64,000 nucleotides of DNA from Pseudomonas oryzae (lineage in GTDB: Bacteria > Pseudomonadota > Gammaproteobacteria > Pseudomonadales > Pseudomonadaceae), in contig NZ_LT629751.1 of assembly GCF_900104805.1 (NCBI RefSeq), forward strand, positions 2,461,001-2,525,000, read 5' to 3'. Under the pieces are notes generated by a model. The model made no database searches and was not told the DNA's origin. It worked only from the letters and a program-made list of their open reading frames with translations. This document shows, piece after piece, positions 49,604-59,747 of the stretch. Position 1 is the stretch's first letter. Every line of letters begins with the position of its first letter. The position numbers and the translations under genes are program-made.

Positions 49604-50947
49604 ATGAAAGAAGCTGCCCCCCGACCGGGCGACGACGAACGCCTGGCCCTGCTGCGCCGCCACGCCGAGCCGCTGCCGCCTGTTGAGAGTGACGCGTTCG
49701 CCGCGCTGTTCGACCGCTACGCCGACGCCCGGGTGGTGCTGATCGGCGAGGCCAGCCACGGCACCAGCGAGTTCTACCGCTGCCGCGCAGCCATCACCCG
49801 CCGGCTGATCGAAAGGCACGGCTTCACCGTAGTCGCCGTCGAGGCCGACTGGCCGGATGCCGCGCAGATCGACCGCCAGGTCCGCCAGCAGGAACCGCCC
49901 ACCTGGACCCGCCAGGCCTTCCAGCGCTTTCCCACCTGGATGTGGCGCAACCGCGAGGTCCTCGAGTTCTGCAGCTGGCTGACGCAACACAACGCGGCAC
50001 TGCCCATGGCGCGCCGGGTGGAGTTCCGCGGCCTGGACGTGTACAGCCTGGGCGCCTCGATCAGCGCCGTGCTCGACTATCTGGAGCGCACCGACGCCGC
50101 GGCGGCGCAGGCGGCGCGCCAGCGCTACGGCTGCCTGAAGCCCTGGGAGAACGCGCCGGCGCTGTACGGGCGCAACGTCCTGCACGGCCAGCAGTCCTGC
50201 GAGGAAGCGGTGGTCGCGCAGCTGCGCGCCCTGCTCGAGCAGCGCCTCGCCCACCTGGCCGGCGACGGCGAGGCATTCTTCGACGCCACGCAGAACGCCC
50301 GCGTGGTGCAGGCCGCCGAGCAGTACTACCGGGCCATGTACCACGGCTCGATCGTCTCGTGGAACCTGCGCGACCAGCACATGTTCGACACCCTGCAGCG
50401 CCTGCTGGAGCACCGCGGGCCGGCGGCGAAAGCGGTGGTCTGGGCGCACAACTCGCACATCGGCAACGCCAGCGCCACCGCCATGGGCTGGGCCGGCGAG
50501 TTCAACATCGGCGAGCTGTGCCGCAACGCCTGGGGCCGCGCGGCGGTGCTGATCGGCATGGGTACCGACCGTGGCACGGTGGCGGCCGCCGACGACTGGG
50601 ACGCGCCGATGCACGTGCAGCAGGTGCGCGCCTCGCGCCAAGACAGCTGGGAGCAGGTGTTCCTCCAGGTCGGCCTGCCCGCCTCGCTCACCGACTGGCG
50701 TGACGGCGACGCCCGACGTAGCGACAGCCGCAGCGAGCTGCGCGCCGCCCTCGCCGACACCCGCCTGGAGCGCGCCATCGGGGTGATCTACCGGCCGGAG
50801 AGCGAGCGGCAGAGCCACTACTTCGAGGCGGTGCTGGCCGAGCAGTTCGACGCCTGGATCTGGCTGGAAGAAACCTGCGCGGTCACCCCGCTGGATGACA
50901 GCACGCCGTGCAGCGGCGAGGAAGACACCTATCCTTTCGGAGAGTAG
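49604..50947 (+). CDS. Erythromycin esterase-like family protein
   Basis: 447 residues. The catalytic region VVLIGEASHGTSEFYRCRAAITR (Glu 49, His 52) is the EreA/EreB signature, with a further VVAVEADWPDA and VVWAHNSHIGNA. Chromosomal members are widespread and most do not confer macrolide resistance. The protein is close to the Streptomyces-type succinoglycan/Ere-like group. Cytosolic, monocistronic, GGGAG before ATG 49604. Confidence 0.88.
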   Translation: MKEAAPRPGDDERLALLRRHAEPLPPVESDAFAALFDRYADARVVLIGEASHGTSEFYRCRAAITRRLIERHGFTVVAVEADWPDAAQIDRQVRQQEPPTWTRQAFQRFPTWMWRNREVLEFCSWLTQHNAALPMARRVEFRGLDVYSLGASISAVLDYLERTDAAAAQAARQRYGCLKPWENAPALYGRNVLHGQQSCEEAVVAQLRALLEQRLAHLAGDGEAFFDATQNARVVQAAEQYYRAMYHGSIVSWNLRDQHMFDTLQRLLEHRGPAAKAVVWAHNSHIGNASATAMGWAGEFNIGELCRNAWGRAAVLIGMGTDRGTVAAADDWDAPMHVQQVRASRQDSWEQVFLQVGLPASLTDWRDGDARRSDSRSELRAALADTRLERAIGVIYRPESERQSHYFEAVLAEQFDAWIWLEETCAVTPLDDSTPCSGEEDTYPFGE

Positions 50948-51037
50948 GGGGAAACGGCGCGGCTTCCTCCTGCCGTGCCGGGTCGCGTGCTCGCCCGAGC
51001 CTCCCACCCCCTGCGACCGCCGCGCCAAGGAATCGCC

Positions 51038-52132
51038 ATGTCGAACGATGCTTCCCAGGCCTGGGCCGGCCCGCTGCTCACCGTACTGATCCGCGGCGGA
51101 CTGGTCGTCGTGCTGACGCTGTTCTGCTTCCGTGTCACCCGCCCCTTCCTCGATTTGCTGCTGTGGTCGCTGATCCTCTCGGTCACCCTCTACCCGCTGC
51201 ACTGCCGCCTGCTGGCGGCGATGGGCAACCGCGACGGCCGCACCGCCACCCTGCTGGTGGCGCTGTGCATCGCCGTGCTGCTGATCCCGGTCTACCTGCT
51301 CGGCGCCTCGCTGGCCGAGTCGGTGCAGAGCACCGTGCTGGCGCTGAAGAACGGCGCCATCCACATTCCGCCGCCGGACGCCTCGGTGGCCAGCTGGCCG
51401 CTGGTCGGCGAGCGCCTGTATGCCGTGTGGCAACAGGCGGCGGTCAACCTGGCCGGCGTGGTCGAGCAACTGATACCCAAAGTCAGGGAGCATGCCCTGA
51501 GCATCCTGGGCGCACTCGCCGGGATGGGTGCGGCCTTCCTGATCTTCATCGGCTCGCTGATCATCGCCGGGATCATCATGGCCTTCGGCCGCGAGGGCCA
51601 TCGGAGCGCCCGGCGCATCGCGGGGCGCATCGTCAGCAACCAGCAGGGCGACCGGGTGGTCAGCCTGTGTACCGCCACCATCCGCGCCGTCGCCCTCGGG
51701 GTGATCGGCATCGCCTTCATCCAGATGCTGCTGATCGGCGTGGCCTTCGTGATGATGGGCATTCCCGGGGCCGGCCTGCTGGCCCTGGCGATCCTCCTGC
51801 TGGGCATCATGCAGGTGCCGGTGACCATCCTCACCGTGCCGGTGATCGCCTTCGTCATCGTCACCCAAGGCGCCAACCTGGAAACCATCGTGTTCGCCGC
51901 CTGGACCCTGGTCGCCGGCCTGTCCGACAACGTGCTCAAGCCGCTGCTGCTGGCCCGCGGGCTGGAGGTGCCGATGCCGGTGGTGCTGATCGGCGCCCTC
52001 GGCGGCATGGTCGACAGCGGGGTGATCGGCCTGTTCGTCGGTCCGGTGATCCTCGCCGTCGCCTACCGGCTGTTCTGGGAATGGGTGGACAACCCGGGCT
52101 ACCGCGAGGCGCTGGCCGAACCGCGGGCATGA
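51038..52132 (+). CDS. AI-2E family transporter (TqsA/YdiK-like)
   Basis: 364 residues, about seven to eight membrane helices: VLIRGGLVVVLTLFCF, LLWSLILSVTLYPLH, TLLVALCIAVLLIPVYLLG, AAFLIFIGSLIIAGIIMAF and the C-terminal LVAGLSDNVLKPLLLARG, family signature. The family exports varied small molecules; the AI-2 link applies to only some members, so the substrate is unknown. AAGG lies upstream of ATG 51038. Confidence 0.88.
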   Translation: MSNDASQAWAGPLLTVLIRGGLVVVLTLFCFRVTRPFLDLLLWSLILSVTLYPLHCRLLAAMGNRDGRTATLLVALCIAVLLIPVYLLGASLAESVQSTVLALKNGAIHIPPPDASVASWPLVGERLYAVWQQAAVNLAGVVEQLIPKVREHALSILGALAGMGAAFLIFIGSLIIAGIIMAFGREGHRSARRIAGRIVSNQQGDRVVSLCTATIRAVALGVIGIAFIQMLLIGVAFVMMGIPGAGLLALAILLLGIMQVPVTILTVPVIAFVIVTQGANLETIVFAAWTLVAGLSDNVLKPLLLARGLEVPMPVVLIGALGGMVDSGVIGLFVGPVILAVAYRLFWEWVDNPGYREALAEPRA

Positions 52133-52135
52133 AAA

Positions 52136-52158
52136 AGCCGGGCACCAGGCCCGGCTTC
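52136..52158. terminator. Terminator between convergent genes
   Basis: AAGCCGGGC and GCCCGGCTT with an intervening 5-base loop, after GAAA. It serves the transporter gene and dcd. Confidence 0.7.
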
Positions 52159-52177
52159 TCGGTACGCGGCGCAGGCC

Positions 52178-52744
52178 TCAGGCCTTGGGCAGGGTCACCC
52201 CGGTCTGCCCCTGGTACTTGCCGCCACGGTCCTTGTAGGACACTTCGCATTCCTCGTCGGACTGCAGGAACAGCATCTGCGCCACGCCCTCGTTGGCGTA
52301 GATCTTCGCCGGCAGGGTGGTGGTGTTGGAGAACTCCAGGGTCACGTGGCCTTCCCACTCGGGCTCGAGCGGGGTGACGTTGACGATGATGCCGCAGCGC
52401 GCGTAGGTGCTCTTGCCCAGGCAGATGGTCAGCACGTCGCGCGGGATACGGAAGTACTCGACGGTGCGCGCCAGGGCGAAGGAGTTCGGCGGGATGATGC
52501 AGACGTCGCCCTTGACGTCGACAAAGCTCTTCTCGTCGAAGTTCTTCGGATCGACGGTGGCCGAGTGGATGTTGGTGAACACCTTGAACTCGTCGGCACA
52601 ACGCACATCGTAGCCGTAGCTGGACACCCCGTAGGAAATCACCCGCTCGGAGTCGGCACCGCGCACCTGACGCTCGACGAAGGGCTCGATCATGCCGTGC
52701 TCGAGGGCCATGCGGCGAATCCACTTGTCCGATTTGATGCTCAT
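52178..52744 (-). CDS. dcd: dCTP deaminase
   Basis: 188 residues, typical length: [72 protein letters not shown] and a C-terminal [16 protein letters not shown]. It deaminates dCTP to dUTP for thymidylate synthesis, as a homotrimer. ATG 52744 starts at the family MSIK. It precedes apbC and metG in the usual Pseudomonas order, though apbC is on the same strand and metG opposite. Confidence 0.96.
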   Translation of the reverse strand: MSIKSDKWIRRMALEHGMIEPFVERQVRGADSERVISYGVSSYGYDVRCADEFKVFTNIHSATVDPKNFDEKSFVDVKGDVCIIPPNSFALARTVEYFRIPRDVLTICLGKSTYARCGIIVNVTPLEPEWEGHVTLEFSNTTTLPAKIYANEGVAQMLFLQSDEECEVSYKDRGGKYQGQTGVTLPKA

Positions 52745-52858
52745 GCGATTGTCCTGACTGGAGGTGAAACGGGGGCAGATGGGGCGAAACGGGCGCACAT
52801 CTTACCGGTACGCCGATCCCCGGCAAAGGCCCGGCCGGCGCGTGGGCGGGGAGCCCGC

Positions 52859-52974
52859 GTAGGGTGCGCCGTGCGCACCATGAAAACCGCGATAGTCAGC
52901 GTGTAGGGTGGAAGACTCGCGCAGCGATCTTCCACCACTGACGGTGGACAAGGCTGCGCCGTTGTCCACCCTAC
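52859..52974. repeat. Mixed REP cluster (types C, A and B)
   Basis: REP-C at 52859-52879 (GTAGGGTGCGCCGTGCGCACC), a REP-A type at 52903-52936 (GTAGGGTGGAAGACTCGCG...), and REP-B at 52943-52974 (GGTGGACAAGGC...CCACCCTAC). Three hairpin types occur together in a short gap upstream of dcd and after apbC. Confidence 0.88.
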
Positions 52975-52980
52975 GATCCA

Positions 52981-54069
52981 TCAGTCCTCGCTGATGCTGA
53001 TGCTCGGCATCGCCGGCGCGGCCTGGCGGAGCAGACGCGCGCCGACCTTGCGCGCCAGCTGCTGGTAGAGCAGCGCCAGCGGGCCGTCCGGCTCGGCGAC
53101 CACGGTCGGCCTGCCGCCGTCGGCCTGTTCGCGGATGGCCATGGCCAGCGGCAGCGAGGCCAGCACCTCGACGCCGTACTGCGCCGCCAGCTTCTCGCCA
53201 CCGCCCTCGCCGAACAGATGCTCGACGTGCCCGCAGTTGGAGCAGACGTGCATCGCCATGTTCTCCACCACGCCGAGCACCGGGATGTTGACCTTGGCGA
53301 ACATCTCCACGCCCTTCCTGGCATCCAGCAGGGCCAGGTCCTGCGGGGTGGTGACGATCAGCGCGCCGGCCACCGGCACCTTCTGCGCCAGGGTCAGCTG
53401 GATGTCGCCGGTGCCCGGCGGCATGTCGACCACCAGGTAGTCGAGGTTGTCCCAGGCGCTCTGGGTGATCAGCTGCAGCAGCGCGCCGGAGGCCATCGGC
53501 CCGCGCCAGACCATCGGCGTGCGCTCGTCGGCGAGGAAGGCCATCGACATCACCTGCACGCCGTGCGCCTCGAGCGGCACGAACCACTGGCCGTCCTTCA
53601 CCTGCGGGCGGGTGCCGTCCGGGATGCCGAGCATCAGGCCCTGGCTGGGGCCGTAGATGTCGGCGTCGAGGATGCCGACCCGCGCGCCCTCGCGGGCCAG
53701 CGCCAACGCCAGGTTGGCGGCGGTGGTCGACTTGCCGACGCCGCCCTTGCCGGAGGCCACGGCGATCACGTTCTTCACCCCGGCCAGCGCCTGGGTCTGC
53801 GCCGGCACCTGGTGGGCGGGGATCACGCAGTCGACCTGCACCGAGGCATCGGTCACGCCGGCGAGGTTCTCCAGGCCGGACTTGAGCAGCTCGGCCCAGC
53901 CGGCCTTGAACAGCCCGGCGGCGTAGCCCAGCTCCAGACGCACGCGCACGCGGCCGCCATCGATGGCGAGGTCGCGCAGGCAGCCGGCGCTGACCGGGTC
54001 CTGATCGAGATGCGGATCAAGGTACTGACGCAGGACCGCCTCGACGGCGGCGCGGGTGACGGCACTCAT
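52981..54069 (-). CDS. apbC: Iron-sulfur carrier ApbC/Mrp
   Basis: 362 residues. An N-terminal MIP18-like domain (1-80) with AAVEAVLRQYLDPHL precedes the P-loop ATPase: ASGKGGVGKSTTAANLALAL (Walker A 107-115), DADIYGPSQGLMLG and VVDMPPGTGDIQLTL. The CxxC that holds the cluster is HVCSNCGHVEHLFG near residue 275. It transfers Fe-S clusters to target enzymes. GGGAG lies 6 bases upstream of ATG 54069. Confidence 0.96.
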   Translation of the reverse strand: MSAVTRAAVEAVLRQYLDPHLDQDPVSAGCLRDLAIDGGRVRVRLELGYAAGLFKAGWAELLKSGLENLAGVTDASVQVDCVIPAHQVPAQTQALAGVKNVIAVASGKGGVGKSTTAANLALALAREGARVGILDADIYGPSQGLMLGIPDGTRPQVKDGQWFVPLEAHGVQVMSMAFLADERTPMVWRGPMASGALLQLITQSAWDNLDYLVVDMPPGTGDIQLTLAQKVPVAGALIVTTPQDLALLDARKGVEMFAKVNIPVLGVVENMAMHVCSNCGHVEHLFGEGGGEKLAAQYGVEVLASLPLAMAIREQADGGRPTVVAEPDGPLALLYQQLARKVGARLLRQAAPAMPSISISED

Positions 54070-54116
54070 GGGTGACTCCCGGAAAATGGTTGAGCGAAAC
54101 AGGTGGCTATCCTACC

Positions 54117-54181
54117 CGCAGGGTGCGCCATGCGCACCAACCGGCCACTCGTGGGCTGCTGGTGCGCATGGCGCACCCTAC
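54117..54181. repeat. REP-C pair
   Basis: GCAGGGTGCGCCATGCGCACC at 54118 and, inverted, GGTGCGCATGGCGCACCCTAC at 54161-54181, lying between the divergent apbC and metG genes. The remaining gap to 54305 contains the promoter region of metG, including the TATATAG stretch at about 54260. Confidence 0.85.
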
Positions 54182-54305
54182 ACGTCCCTCGCGGCATTAC
54201 CGCGGAGGCAAAGCGCACCCGGCCGCCAACCCCCACGGATGAAAAAAACCGCCCGGGCCTATATAGTTCCCGCCTTTCCCTGTTTCGCCAGTGCAGCCGA
54301 TCATC

Positions 54306-56351
54306 ATGTCCGAGCCCCGCCAGATTCTCGTTACCAGCGCCCTGCCCTACGCCAACGGCTCCATCCACCTGGGCCACATGCTCGAGTACATCCAGACCGA
54401 CATCTGGGTGCGCTTCCAGAAGCAGCGCGGCAACCAGTGCGTCTACGTCTGCGCCGACGACGCCCACGGCTCGGCGATCATGCTGCGCGCCGAGAAGGAA
54501 GGCATCACCCCGCAGCAGCTGATCGACGGCGTGCAGGCCGAGCACAGCGCCGACTTCGCCGACTTCCTGGTCAACTTCGACAACTTCCACTCGACCCACT
54601 CCGAGGAAAACCGCGAGCTGGCCGAGCTGATCTACACCCGCCTGCGCGACGCCGGGCACATCGCCACCCGTTCGGTGACCCAGTACTTCGACCCCGAGAA
54701 GGGCATGTTCCTCGCCGACCGCTTCATCAAGGGCACCTGCCCGAAGTGCGCCGCCGAGGACCAGTACGGCGACAACTGCGAGAAGTGCGGCGCCACCTAC
54801 GAGCCGACCGAGCTGAAGGACCCGCGCTCGGCGATCTCCGGCGCCACCCCGGTGCTCAGGGACTCCAAGCACTTCTTCTTCAAGCTCCCCGACTTCGAGG
54901 CCATGCTCAAGCAGTGGACCCGCGGCGGCGCCCTGCAGGACGCGGTGGCCAACAAGATCGCCGAGTGGCTGGACGGCGGCCTGCAGGAGTGGGACATCTC
55001 CCGCGACGCGCCCTACTTCGGCTTCGAGATCCCCGACGAGCCGGGCAAGTACTTCTACGTCTGGCTGGACGCGCCGATCGGCTACATGGCCAGCTTCAAG
55101 AACCTCTGCGCGCGCCGTCCGGAGCTGGACTTCGACGCCTTCTGGCAGCAGGACTCCAAGGCCGAGCTGTACCACTTCATCGGCAAGGACATCGTCAACT
55201 TCCACACCCTGTTCTGGCCGGCGATGCTCGAAGGCGCGGGCTTCCGCAAGCCGACCGCGGTCAACGTGCACGGCTACCTGACCGTCAACGGCCAGAAGAT
55301 GTCCAAGTCGCGCGGCACCTTCATCAAGGCGCGCACCTACCTCGACCACCTGAACCCCGAATACCTGCGCTACTACTACGCCAGCAAGCTGTCGCGCGGC
55401 GTGGACGATCTGGACCTCAACCTCGAGGACTTCGTGCAGAAGGTCAACTCGGACCTGGTCGGCAAGGTGGTCAACATCGCCAGCCGCTGCGCCGGCTTCA
55501 TCCACAAGGGCAATGGCGGGGTGATGGTCGACGCCAACCCCGAGCCGCAGCTGTGGGACGCCTTCCAGGCCGCCGCGCCGAGCATCGCCGAGGCCTACGA
55601 GCAGCGCGACTTCGGCCGCGCCATGCGCGAGATCATGGCCCTGGCCGACCGCGCCAACGCCTGGATCGCCGACAAGGCGCCGTGGGCGCTGAACAAGGTC
55701 GAGGGCAAGCAGGCCGAGGTGCAGGAAATCTGCGCCTTCGGCGTCAACCTGTTCCGCCAGCTGGTGATCTTCCTCAAGCCGGTGCTGCCGAACCTGGCCG
55801 CCGCCGCCGAGGGCTTCCTCAACGTCGCCCCGCTGACCTGGCAGGACCACGCACTGCGCCTGGCCAACCACCCGCTGAACCCGTTCACCCCGCTGATGAC
55901 CCGTATCGAACCCGCGAAGATTGACGCCATGATCGAAGCCTCCAAGGAAGACCTCGCCGCACAAAGCACCGAAGCCGCCGCCCCCGCAGGCAACGGCGAA
56001 CTGGTCAAGGAGCCGCTGGCCCCCGAGATCAACTTCGACGCCTTCGCCGCCGTGGATCTGCGTATCGCGCTGATCGAGAAGTGCGAGTTCGTCGAGGGCG
56101 CCGACAAGCTGCTGCGCCTGACCCTGGACATCGGCGACGCCAAACGCAACGTGTTCTCCGGCATCAAGAGCGCCTACCCGGACCCGAGCAAGCTGGAAGG
56201 CCGCCTGACCCTGTACGTCGCCAACCTGGCGCCGCGTAAGATGAAGTTCGGCCTGTCCGAGGGCATGGTGCTGGCCGCCGGCCCGGGCGGCGAGGAGATC
56301 TTCCTGCTCAGCCCGGACGCGGGCGCCAAGCCGGGCCAGCGCGTGCACTGA
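54306..56351 (+). CDS. metG: Methionyl-tRNA synthetase
   Basis: 681 residues. Class I HIGH-type motif [10 protein letters not shown] near 14-23, a zinc knuckle ([22 protein letters not shown]), KMSKSRGTF near 332, and the C-terminal EMAP-like tRNA-binding dimerisation domain ([23 protein letters not shown]...[10 protein letters not shown]) after a Glu/Ala linker near 545-575. It charges tRNA-Met and initiator tRNA. ATG 54306 ([18 protein letters not shown]) is chosen as the usual start; an in-frame ATG lies 5 codons upstream. Confidence 0.97.
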   Translation: MSEPRQILVTSALPYANGSIHLGHMLEYIQTDIWVRFQKQRGNQCVYVCADDAHGSAIMLRAEKEGITPQQLIDGVQAEHSADFADFLVNFDNFHSTHSEENRELAELIYTRLRDAGHIATRSVTQYFDPEKGMFLADRFIKGTCPKCAAEDQYGDNCEKCGATYEPTELKDPRSAISGATPVLRDSKHFFFKLPDFEAMLKQWTRGGALQDAVANKIAEWLDGGLQEWDISRDAPYFGFEIPDEPGKYFYVWLDAPIGYMASFKNLCARRPELDFDAFWQQDSKAELYHFIGKDIVNFHTLFWPAMLEGAGFRKPTAVNVHGYLTVNGQKMSKSRGTFIKARTYLDHLNPEYLRYYYASKLSRGVDDLDLNLEDFVQKVNSDLVGKVVNIASRCAGFIHKGNGGVMVDANPEPQLWDAFQAAAPSIAEAYEQRDFGRAMREIMALADRANAWIADKAPWALNKVEGKQAEVQEICAFGVNLFRQLVIFLKPVLPNLAAAAEGFLNVAPLTWQDHALRLANHPLNPFTPLMTRIEPAKIDAMIEASKEDLAAQSTEAAAPAGNGELVKEPLAPEINFDAFAAVDLRIALIEKCEFVEGADKLLRLTLDIGDAKRNVFSGIKSAYPDPSKLEGRLTLYVANLAPRKMKFGLSEGMVLAAGPGGEEIFLLSPDAGAKPGQRVH

Positions 56352-56370
56352 GCCTCCGCCTGCATGACCC

Positions 56371-56396
56371 AGCCCCCGCCGCGTGCGGGGGCTGGC
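56371..56396 (+). terminator. Terminator of metG
   Basis: CCAGCCCCCGC and GCGGGGGCTGG around a short loop, then CGTTT. Confidence 0.75.
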
Positions 56397-56477
56397 GTTT
56401 GCGGGCACGCTTCACCGACTTTTCCCGCCGCCGCGGTTAACCTTGGCGGCCTCGTTTTCTGAACCACGCACGGACGC

Positions 56478-56804
56478 ATGAAGAAATCCAACGTTGTATT
56501 CACCAGCGTGCTCACCGGCGGCGTGCTGATGGCCATGCTGCACCACGACGCCGTCTACCGGGACGTCTACGCCAGTCGCGAGAACTGCCAGGCCGACTGG
56601 AACAGCGCCCCCTACCACTGCGACTCGAGCGGTGCCGGCGGCGGCAGCTCGATCTACTCGGCCAGCAGGGGCCGCCACCGCGGCCCGACCTACGAGGACG
56701 GCTCGCGCCCGCGCACCGCCCGCCAGGATCTGGTGGTGGCGCGCGAGCTGGTCAAGCGCAGCGGCTTCGGCAGCTCCGGCGCGCGCTTCTCGGGGGGCGG
56801 CTGA
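56478..56804 (+). CDS. DUF1190 (YgiB-like) protein
   Basis: 108 residues: MKKSNVVFTSVLTGGVLMAM signal-like start, YRDVYASRENCQADWNSAPYHCD, then a Gly/Ser/Arg-rich tail (SSGAGGGSSIYSASRGRHRG). DUF1190 proteins sit beside glutathionylspermidine-synthase-like genes in many bacteria (ygiB-ygiC in E. coli), and this pair overlaps by one base. Likely exported or membrane-linked. Function unknown. Confidence 0.83.
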   Translation: MKKSNVVFTSVLTGGVLMAMLHHDAVYRDVYASRENCQADWNSAPYHCDSSGAGGGSSIYSASRGRHRGPTYEDGSRPRTARQDLVVARELVKRSGFGSSGARFSGGG

Positions 56805-57925
56805 TGCAGCGCCGCAGCTTCACCCCGCGCCCACACTGGCGCACCCAGTGCGAGCAGCTCGGCTTCACCTTCCACAGCATCGACGGCACCTACTGGGACG
56901 AGTCGGCCGCCTACGAGTTCACCCTGGAGCAGATCGAGACGCTGGAAAGCGCCAGCGAGGACCTGCACCAGCGCTGCCTGGAGGCGGTGGACTGGATCGT
57001 CCGCCATCAGCACTTCGCGCCCTTCGCCCTGCCGCCGCGCGCCCGCGAGCTGATCGTCGACTCCTGGCGGCGCCAGGAGCCCAGCCTGTACGGGCGCTTC
57101 GACTTCTCCTGGGACGGCAGCGGCGCGCCGAAACTGCTCGAGTACAACGCCGACACGCCGACCGGCCTGCTGGAAGCCAGCGTGGTGCAGTGGTTCTGGC
57201 TGCAAGCCGTGCTGCCCGACGCCGACCAGTTCAACTCGCTGCACGAGCGACTGATCGACCGCTGGCGGGCGCTCGATCCCGGCGGCCCGCTGCACTTCGC
57301 CGCCCTCGCCGGTCACGAGGAGGACACCGGCAACGCCCTGTACCTGCTCGACACCGCGCACCAGGCGGGGCTGGCCACCGACTACCTGGCCATCGAGCGC
57401 ATCGGCTTCGATGCCACGCGGCGCAGCTTCGTCGACGAGGACGACCGGCCGATCCGCCACTGTTTCAAGCTCTACCCCTGGGAATGGCTGCTGGAGGACG
57501 AATTCGCCGGCCATGTGGCGGAAAGCGGCATCCGCTTCCTCGAGCCGGCCTGGAAGCTGCTGCTGTCGTGCAAGGCGCTGCTGCCGATCCTCTGGCGGCT
57601 GTTCCCCAGGCACCCCAACCTGCTGCCGGCCAGCTTCGCCGACGAGCTGCCGCTGCCCAAGGTGCGCAAGCCGCTGTATTCGCGCGAGGGCGAGAACATC
57701 CGCATCGTCAGCGCCGACGGCGCTATCGCCAGCGACGGCCCGCACGCGCAGGCCCCGCACATCTGGCAGGCCTGCGCGCCGCTGCCGAACTTCGCCGGCA
57801 ACTACCCGGTGCTGGGCTGCTGGATGGTCGGCGAACGTGCCGCGGGCCTGGGCATCCGCGAGGATGGCGGGCCGATCACCCGCGACAGCAGCCGCTTCGT
57901 GCCGCACTACTTCCGCAACGCCTGA
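56804..57925 (+). CDS. Glutathionylspermidine synthase-like ATP-grasp protein (YgiC type)
   Basis: 373 residues. ATP-grasp pieces: LYGRFDFSWDGSGAPKLLEYNADTPTGLLEAS (family signature), RHCFKLYPWEWLLEDEF, LLPILWRLFPRHPNLLPASFADE and the C-terminal GNYPVLGCWMVGERAAGLGIREDGGPIT. The family joins a carboxylate to an amine using ATP; the amidase half of true Gsp is missing, so only synthetase-type chemistry is expected. The product of YgiC-type enzymes is not known. The start overlaps the stop of the DUF1190 gene (TGATG). Confidence 0.9.
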   Translation: MQRRSFTPRPHWRTQCEQLGFTFHSIDGTYWDESAAYEFTLEQIETLESASEDLHQRCLEAVDWIVRHQHFAPFALPPRARELIVDSWRRQEPSLYGRFDFSWDGSGAPKLLEYNADTPTGLLEASVVQWFWLQAVLPDADQFNSLHERLIDRWRALDPGGPLHFAALAGHEEDTGNALYLLDTAHQAGLATDYLAIERIGFDATRRSFVDEDDRPIRHCFKLYPWEWLLEDEFAGHVAESGIRFLEPAWKLLLSCKALLPILWRLFPRHPNLLPASFADELPLPKVRKPLYSREGENIRIVSADGAIASDGPHAQAPHIWQACAPLPNFAGNYPVLGCWMVGERAAGLGIREDGGPITRDSSRFVPHYFRNA

Positions 57926-57951
57926 GCCATCGACTTCAAGGAGATCCCGTC

Positions 57952-58350
57952 GTGGACCTGCTGCAAACCCTGCCCAGCTTCCTCGCCTACTTCGCCACCG
58001 CGCTGGCCCTGTTCGGCCTGTTCGCCAGCCTGTACATCCGCCTGACGCCCTACGCCGAGCTGGAGCTGATCCGCGCCGGCAACCTGGCCGCCGCCGTCGC
58101 CCTGATCGGCGCGCTGCTCGGCTTCGCCCTGCCGCTGGCCAGCAGCATCGCCCACAGCACCAGCCTGCTCGACATGCTGGTCTGGGGCGCCGTCGCCATG
58201 CTGGTGCAGGCGCTGGTCTACCTGGGCGTCGCCCGCCTGCTGCCCGAACTGCGCCAGGGGATCAGCGGCAACTGCCTGGCCCACGGCCTGTTCCTCGGCG
58301 GCAGCGCGCTGTGCGCCGGCCTGCTCAACGCCGCCTGCATGGTCTACTGA
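57952..58350 (+). CDS. DUF350 membrane protein (YjfL-like)
   Basis: 132 residues from GTG 57952, chosen because AAGGAG lies 8 bases upstream. Four membrane helices: FLAYFATALALFGLFASLYI, AGNLAAAVALIGALLGFALPLASSI, LVWGAVAMLVQALVYLGV and HGLFLGGSALCAGLLNAA. DUF350 proteins co-occur with glutathionylspermidine-synthase-like genes and often with PspA-type proteins, and are thought to act at the membrane under stress. Third gene of the operon starting at 56478. Confidence 0.87.
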   Translation: MDLLQTLPSFLAYFATALALFGLFASLYIRLTPYAELELIRAGNLAAAVALIGALLGFALPLASSIAHSTSLLDMLVWGAVAMLVQALVYLGVARLLPELRQGISGNCLAHGLFLGGSALCAGLLNAACMVY

Positions 58351-58352
58351 GC

Positions 58353-58384
58353 CGCGCCGCCGGCTGCCCCCGGCGGCCGGCGCG
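58353..58384 (+). terminator. GC-rich hairpin after the DUF350 gene
   Basis: GCGCCGCCGGCTG and its partner CGGCGGCCGGCGC. The rest of 58385-58590 is the rsx upstream region, with an AT-rich stretch near 58465-58510 that should hold the promoter. Confidence 0.5.
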
Positions 58385-58590
58385 TCTGGCCCGAGCCTGC
58401 GACACGAACGCTCGCGACAACCCGCCGCAGCCCTCGGTCCACGGCCGGCAGGCCGCGCAAATAGCCAGATTCACAGTATTTATTCCAAAAAGAGCTTAAA
58501 AACTCCGCGTCCACTCTGCTTGTACGCTATAAGCGCCTCCACGATAATAAGCGCCCCCTATTTCATCGACGGCGTGAGCCCGCTTCTGCC

Positions 58591-59175
58591 ATGACCGAAT
58601 TCGCCCTCATCCTGGTCAGCGCCATTCTGGTCAACAACTTCGTGTTGGTGCAGTTCCTTGGCCTCTGCCCGTTCATGGGGGTTTCGAAGAAGATCGAAAC
58701 CGCCATCGGCCTGTCGCTGGCCACCACCTTCGTGCTGACCCTGGCCGCCATGTGCAGCTACCTGGTCCACCAGTACGTGCTCAAGCCGCTGGATCTCGAG
58801 TTCCTCAGGACCATCAGCTTCATCCTGGTGATCGCCGTGGTGGTGCAGTTCACCGAGATGGTGGTGAACAAGACCAGCCCGGTGCTGTACCGGGTACTCG
58901 GCATATTCCTGCCGCTGATCACCACCAACTGCATCGTCCTCGGCGTGGCCCTGCTCAACGCCAACAAGGCCGAGTTCACCTTCTTCACCGCCACCGCCAA
59001 CGGTTTCGCCGCCGGCCTCGGCTTCTCCTTGGTACTGGTGCTGTTCGCCGCCATGCGCGAGCGCATCGCCATCGCCGACGTGCCCAAGCCGTTCCGCGGC
59101 GCGGCCATCGGCCTGGTCACCGCCGGCCTGATGTCGCTGGCGTTCATGGGCTTCACCGGATTGATCAAGCTATGA
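58591..59175 (+). CDS. rsxA: RsxA/RnfA, electron-transport complex subunit
   Basis: 194 residues with six membrane helices: [99 protein letters not shown] and [19 protein letters not shown]. It forms the membrane core of the Rnf/Rsx complex with RsxE, around an Fe-S site. In Pseudomonas the complex links NADH and ferredoxin and reduces SoxR. Start of the operon; its end overlaps rsxB by 4 bases. Confidence 0.96.
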   Translation: MTEFALILVSAILVNNFVLVQFLGLCPFMGVSKKIETAIGLSLATTFVLTLAAMCSYLVHQYVLKPLDLEFLRTISFILVIAVVVQFTEMVVNKTSPVLYRVLGIFLPLITTNCIVLGVALLNANKAEFTFFTATANGFAAGLGFSLVLVLFAAMRERIAIADVPKPFRGAAIGLVTAGLMSLAFMGFTGLIKL

Positions 59176-59747
59176 GTCTGGTCCTCAGTGCCGTCATCGC
59201 CCTGGCCGCGATCTGCCTGATCGCCGGCGCCATCCTCGGCTACGCCGCGGTGCGCTTCCGCGTCGAGGGCGACCCCATCGTCGAGCAGATCAACGCCCTG
59301 CTGCCGCAGACCCAGTGCGGCCAGTGCGGCTACCCGGGCTGCAAGCCCTACGCCGAGGCGATCGCCAACGGCGACAAGATCAACAAGTGCCCGCCGGGCG
59401 GCCAGACCACCGTGCAGGCGCTGGCCGACCTGCTCGACGTCGAGGCCGAGCCGCTGGACGCCGCCGGCGGCGAGAAGCCGCGCATGGTCGCCTACATCCG
59501 CGAGGCCGAGTGCATCGGCTGCACCAAGTGCCTGCAGGCCTGCCCGGTGGACGCCATCGTCGGCGCGGCGCGGCAGATGCACACGGTGATCGTCGACGAG
59601 TGCACCGGCTGCGATCTGTGCGTGGAGCCCTGCCCGGTGGACTGCATCGACATGATCGAGATCGGCACCAGCGTGCAGAACTGGAAGTGGGAGCGCCCGC
59701 TCCCGCCCGGCCAATTGATCGCCACCGACCGGGAGCAGGCCGCATGA
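59172..59747 (+). CDS. rsxB: RsxB/RnfB, ferredoxin-like subunit
   Basis: 191 residues. An N-terminal membrane helix, then [15 protein letters not shown] (Cys 4Fe-4S of the RnfB type), and two bacterial ferredoxin clusters: [16 protein letters not shown] and [18 protein letters not shown]. It carries electrons between RsxC and the membrane part. Overlaps rsxA and rsxC by 4 bases each (ATGA), which points to coupled translation. Confidence 0.96.
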   Translation: MSLVLSAVIALAAICLIAGAILGYAAVRFRVEGDPIVEQINALLPQTQCGQCGYPGCKPYAEAIANGDKINKCPPGGQTTVQALADLLDVEAEPLDAAGGEKPRMVAYIREAECIGCTKCLQACPVDAIVGAARQMHTVIVDECTGCDLCVEPCPVDCIDMIEIGTSVQNWKWERPLPPGQLIATDREQAA

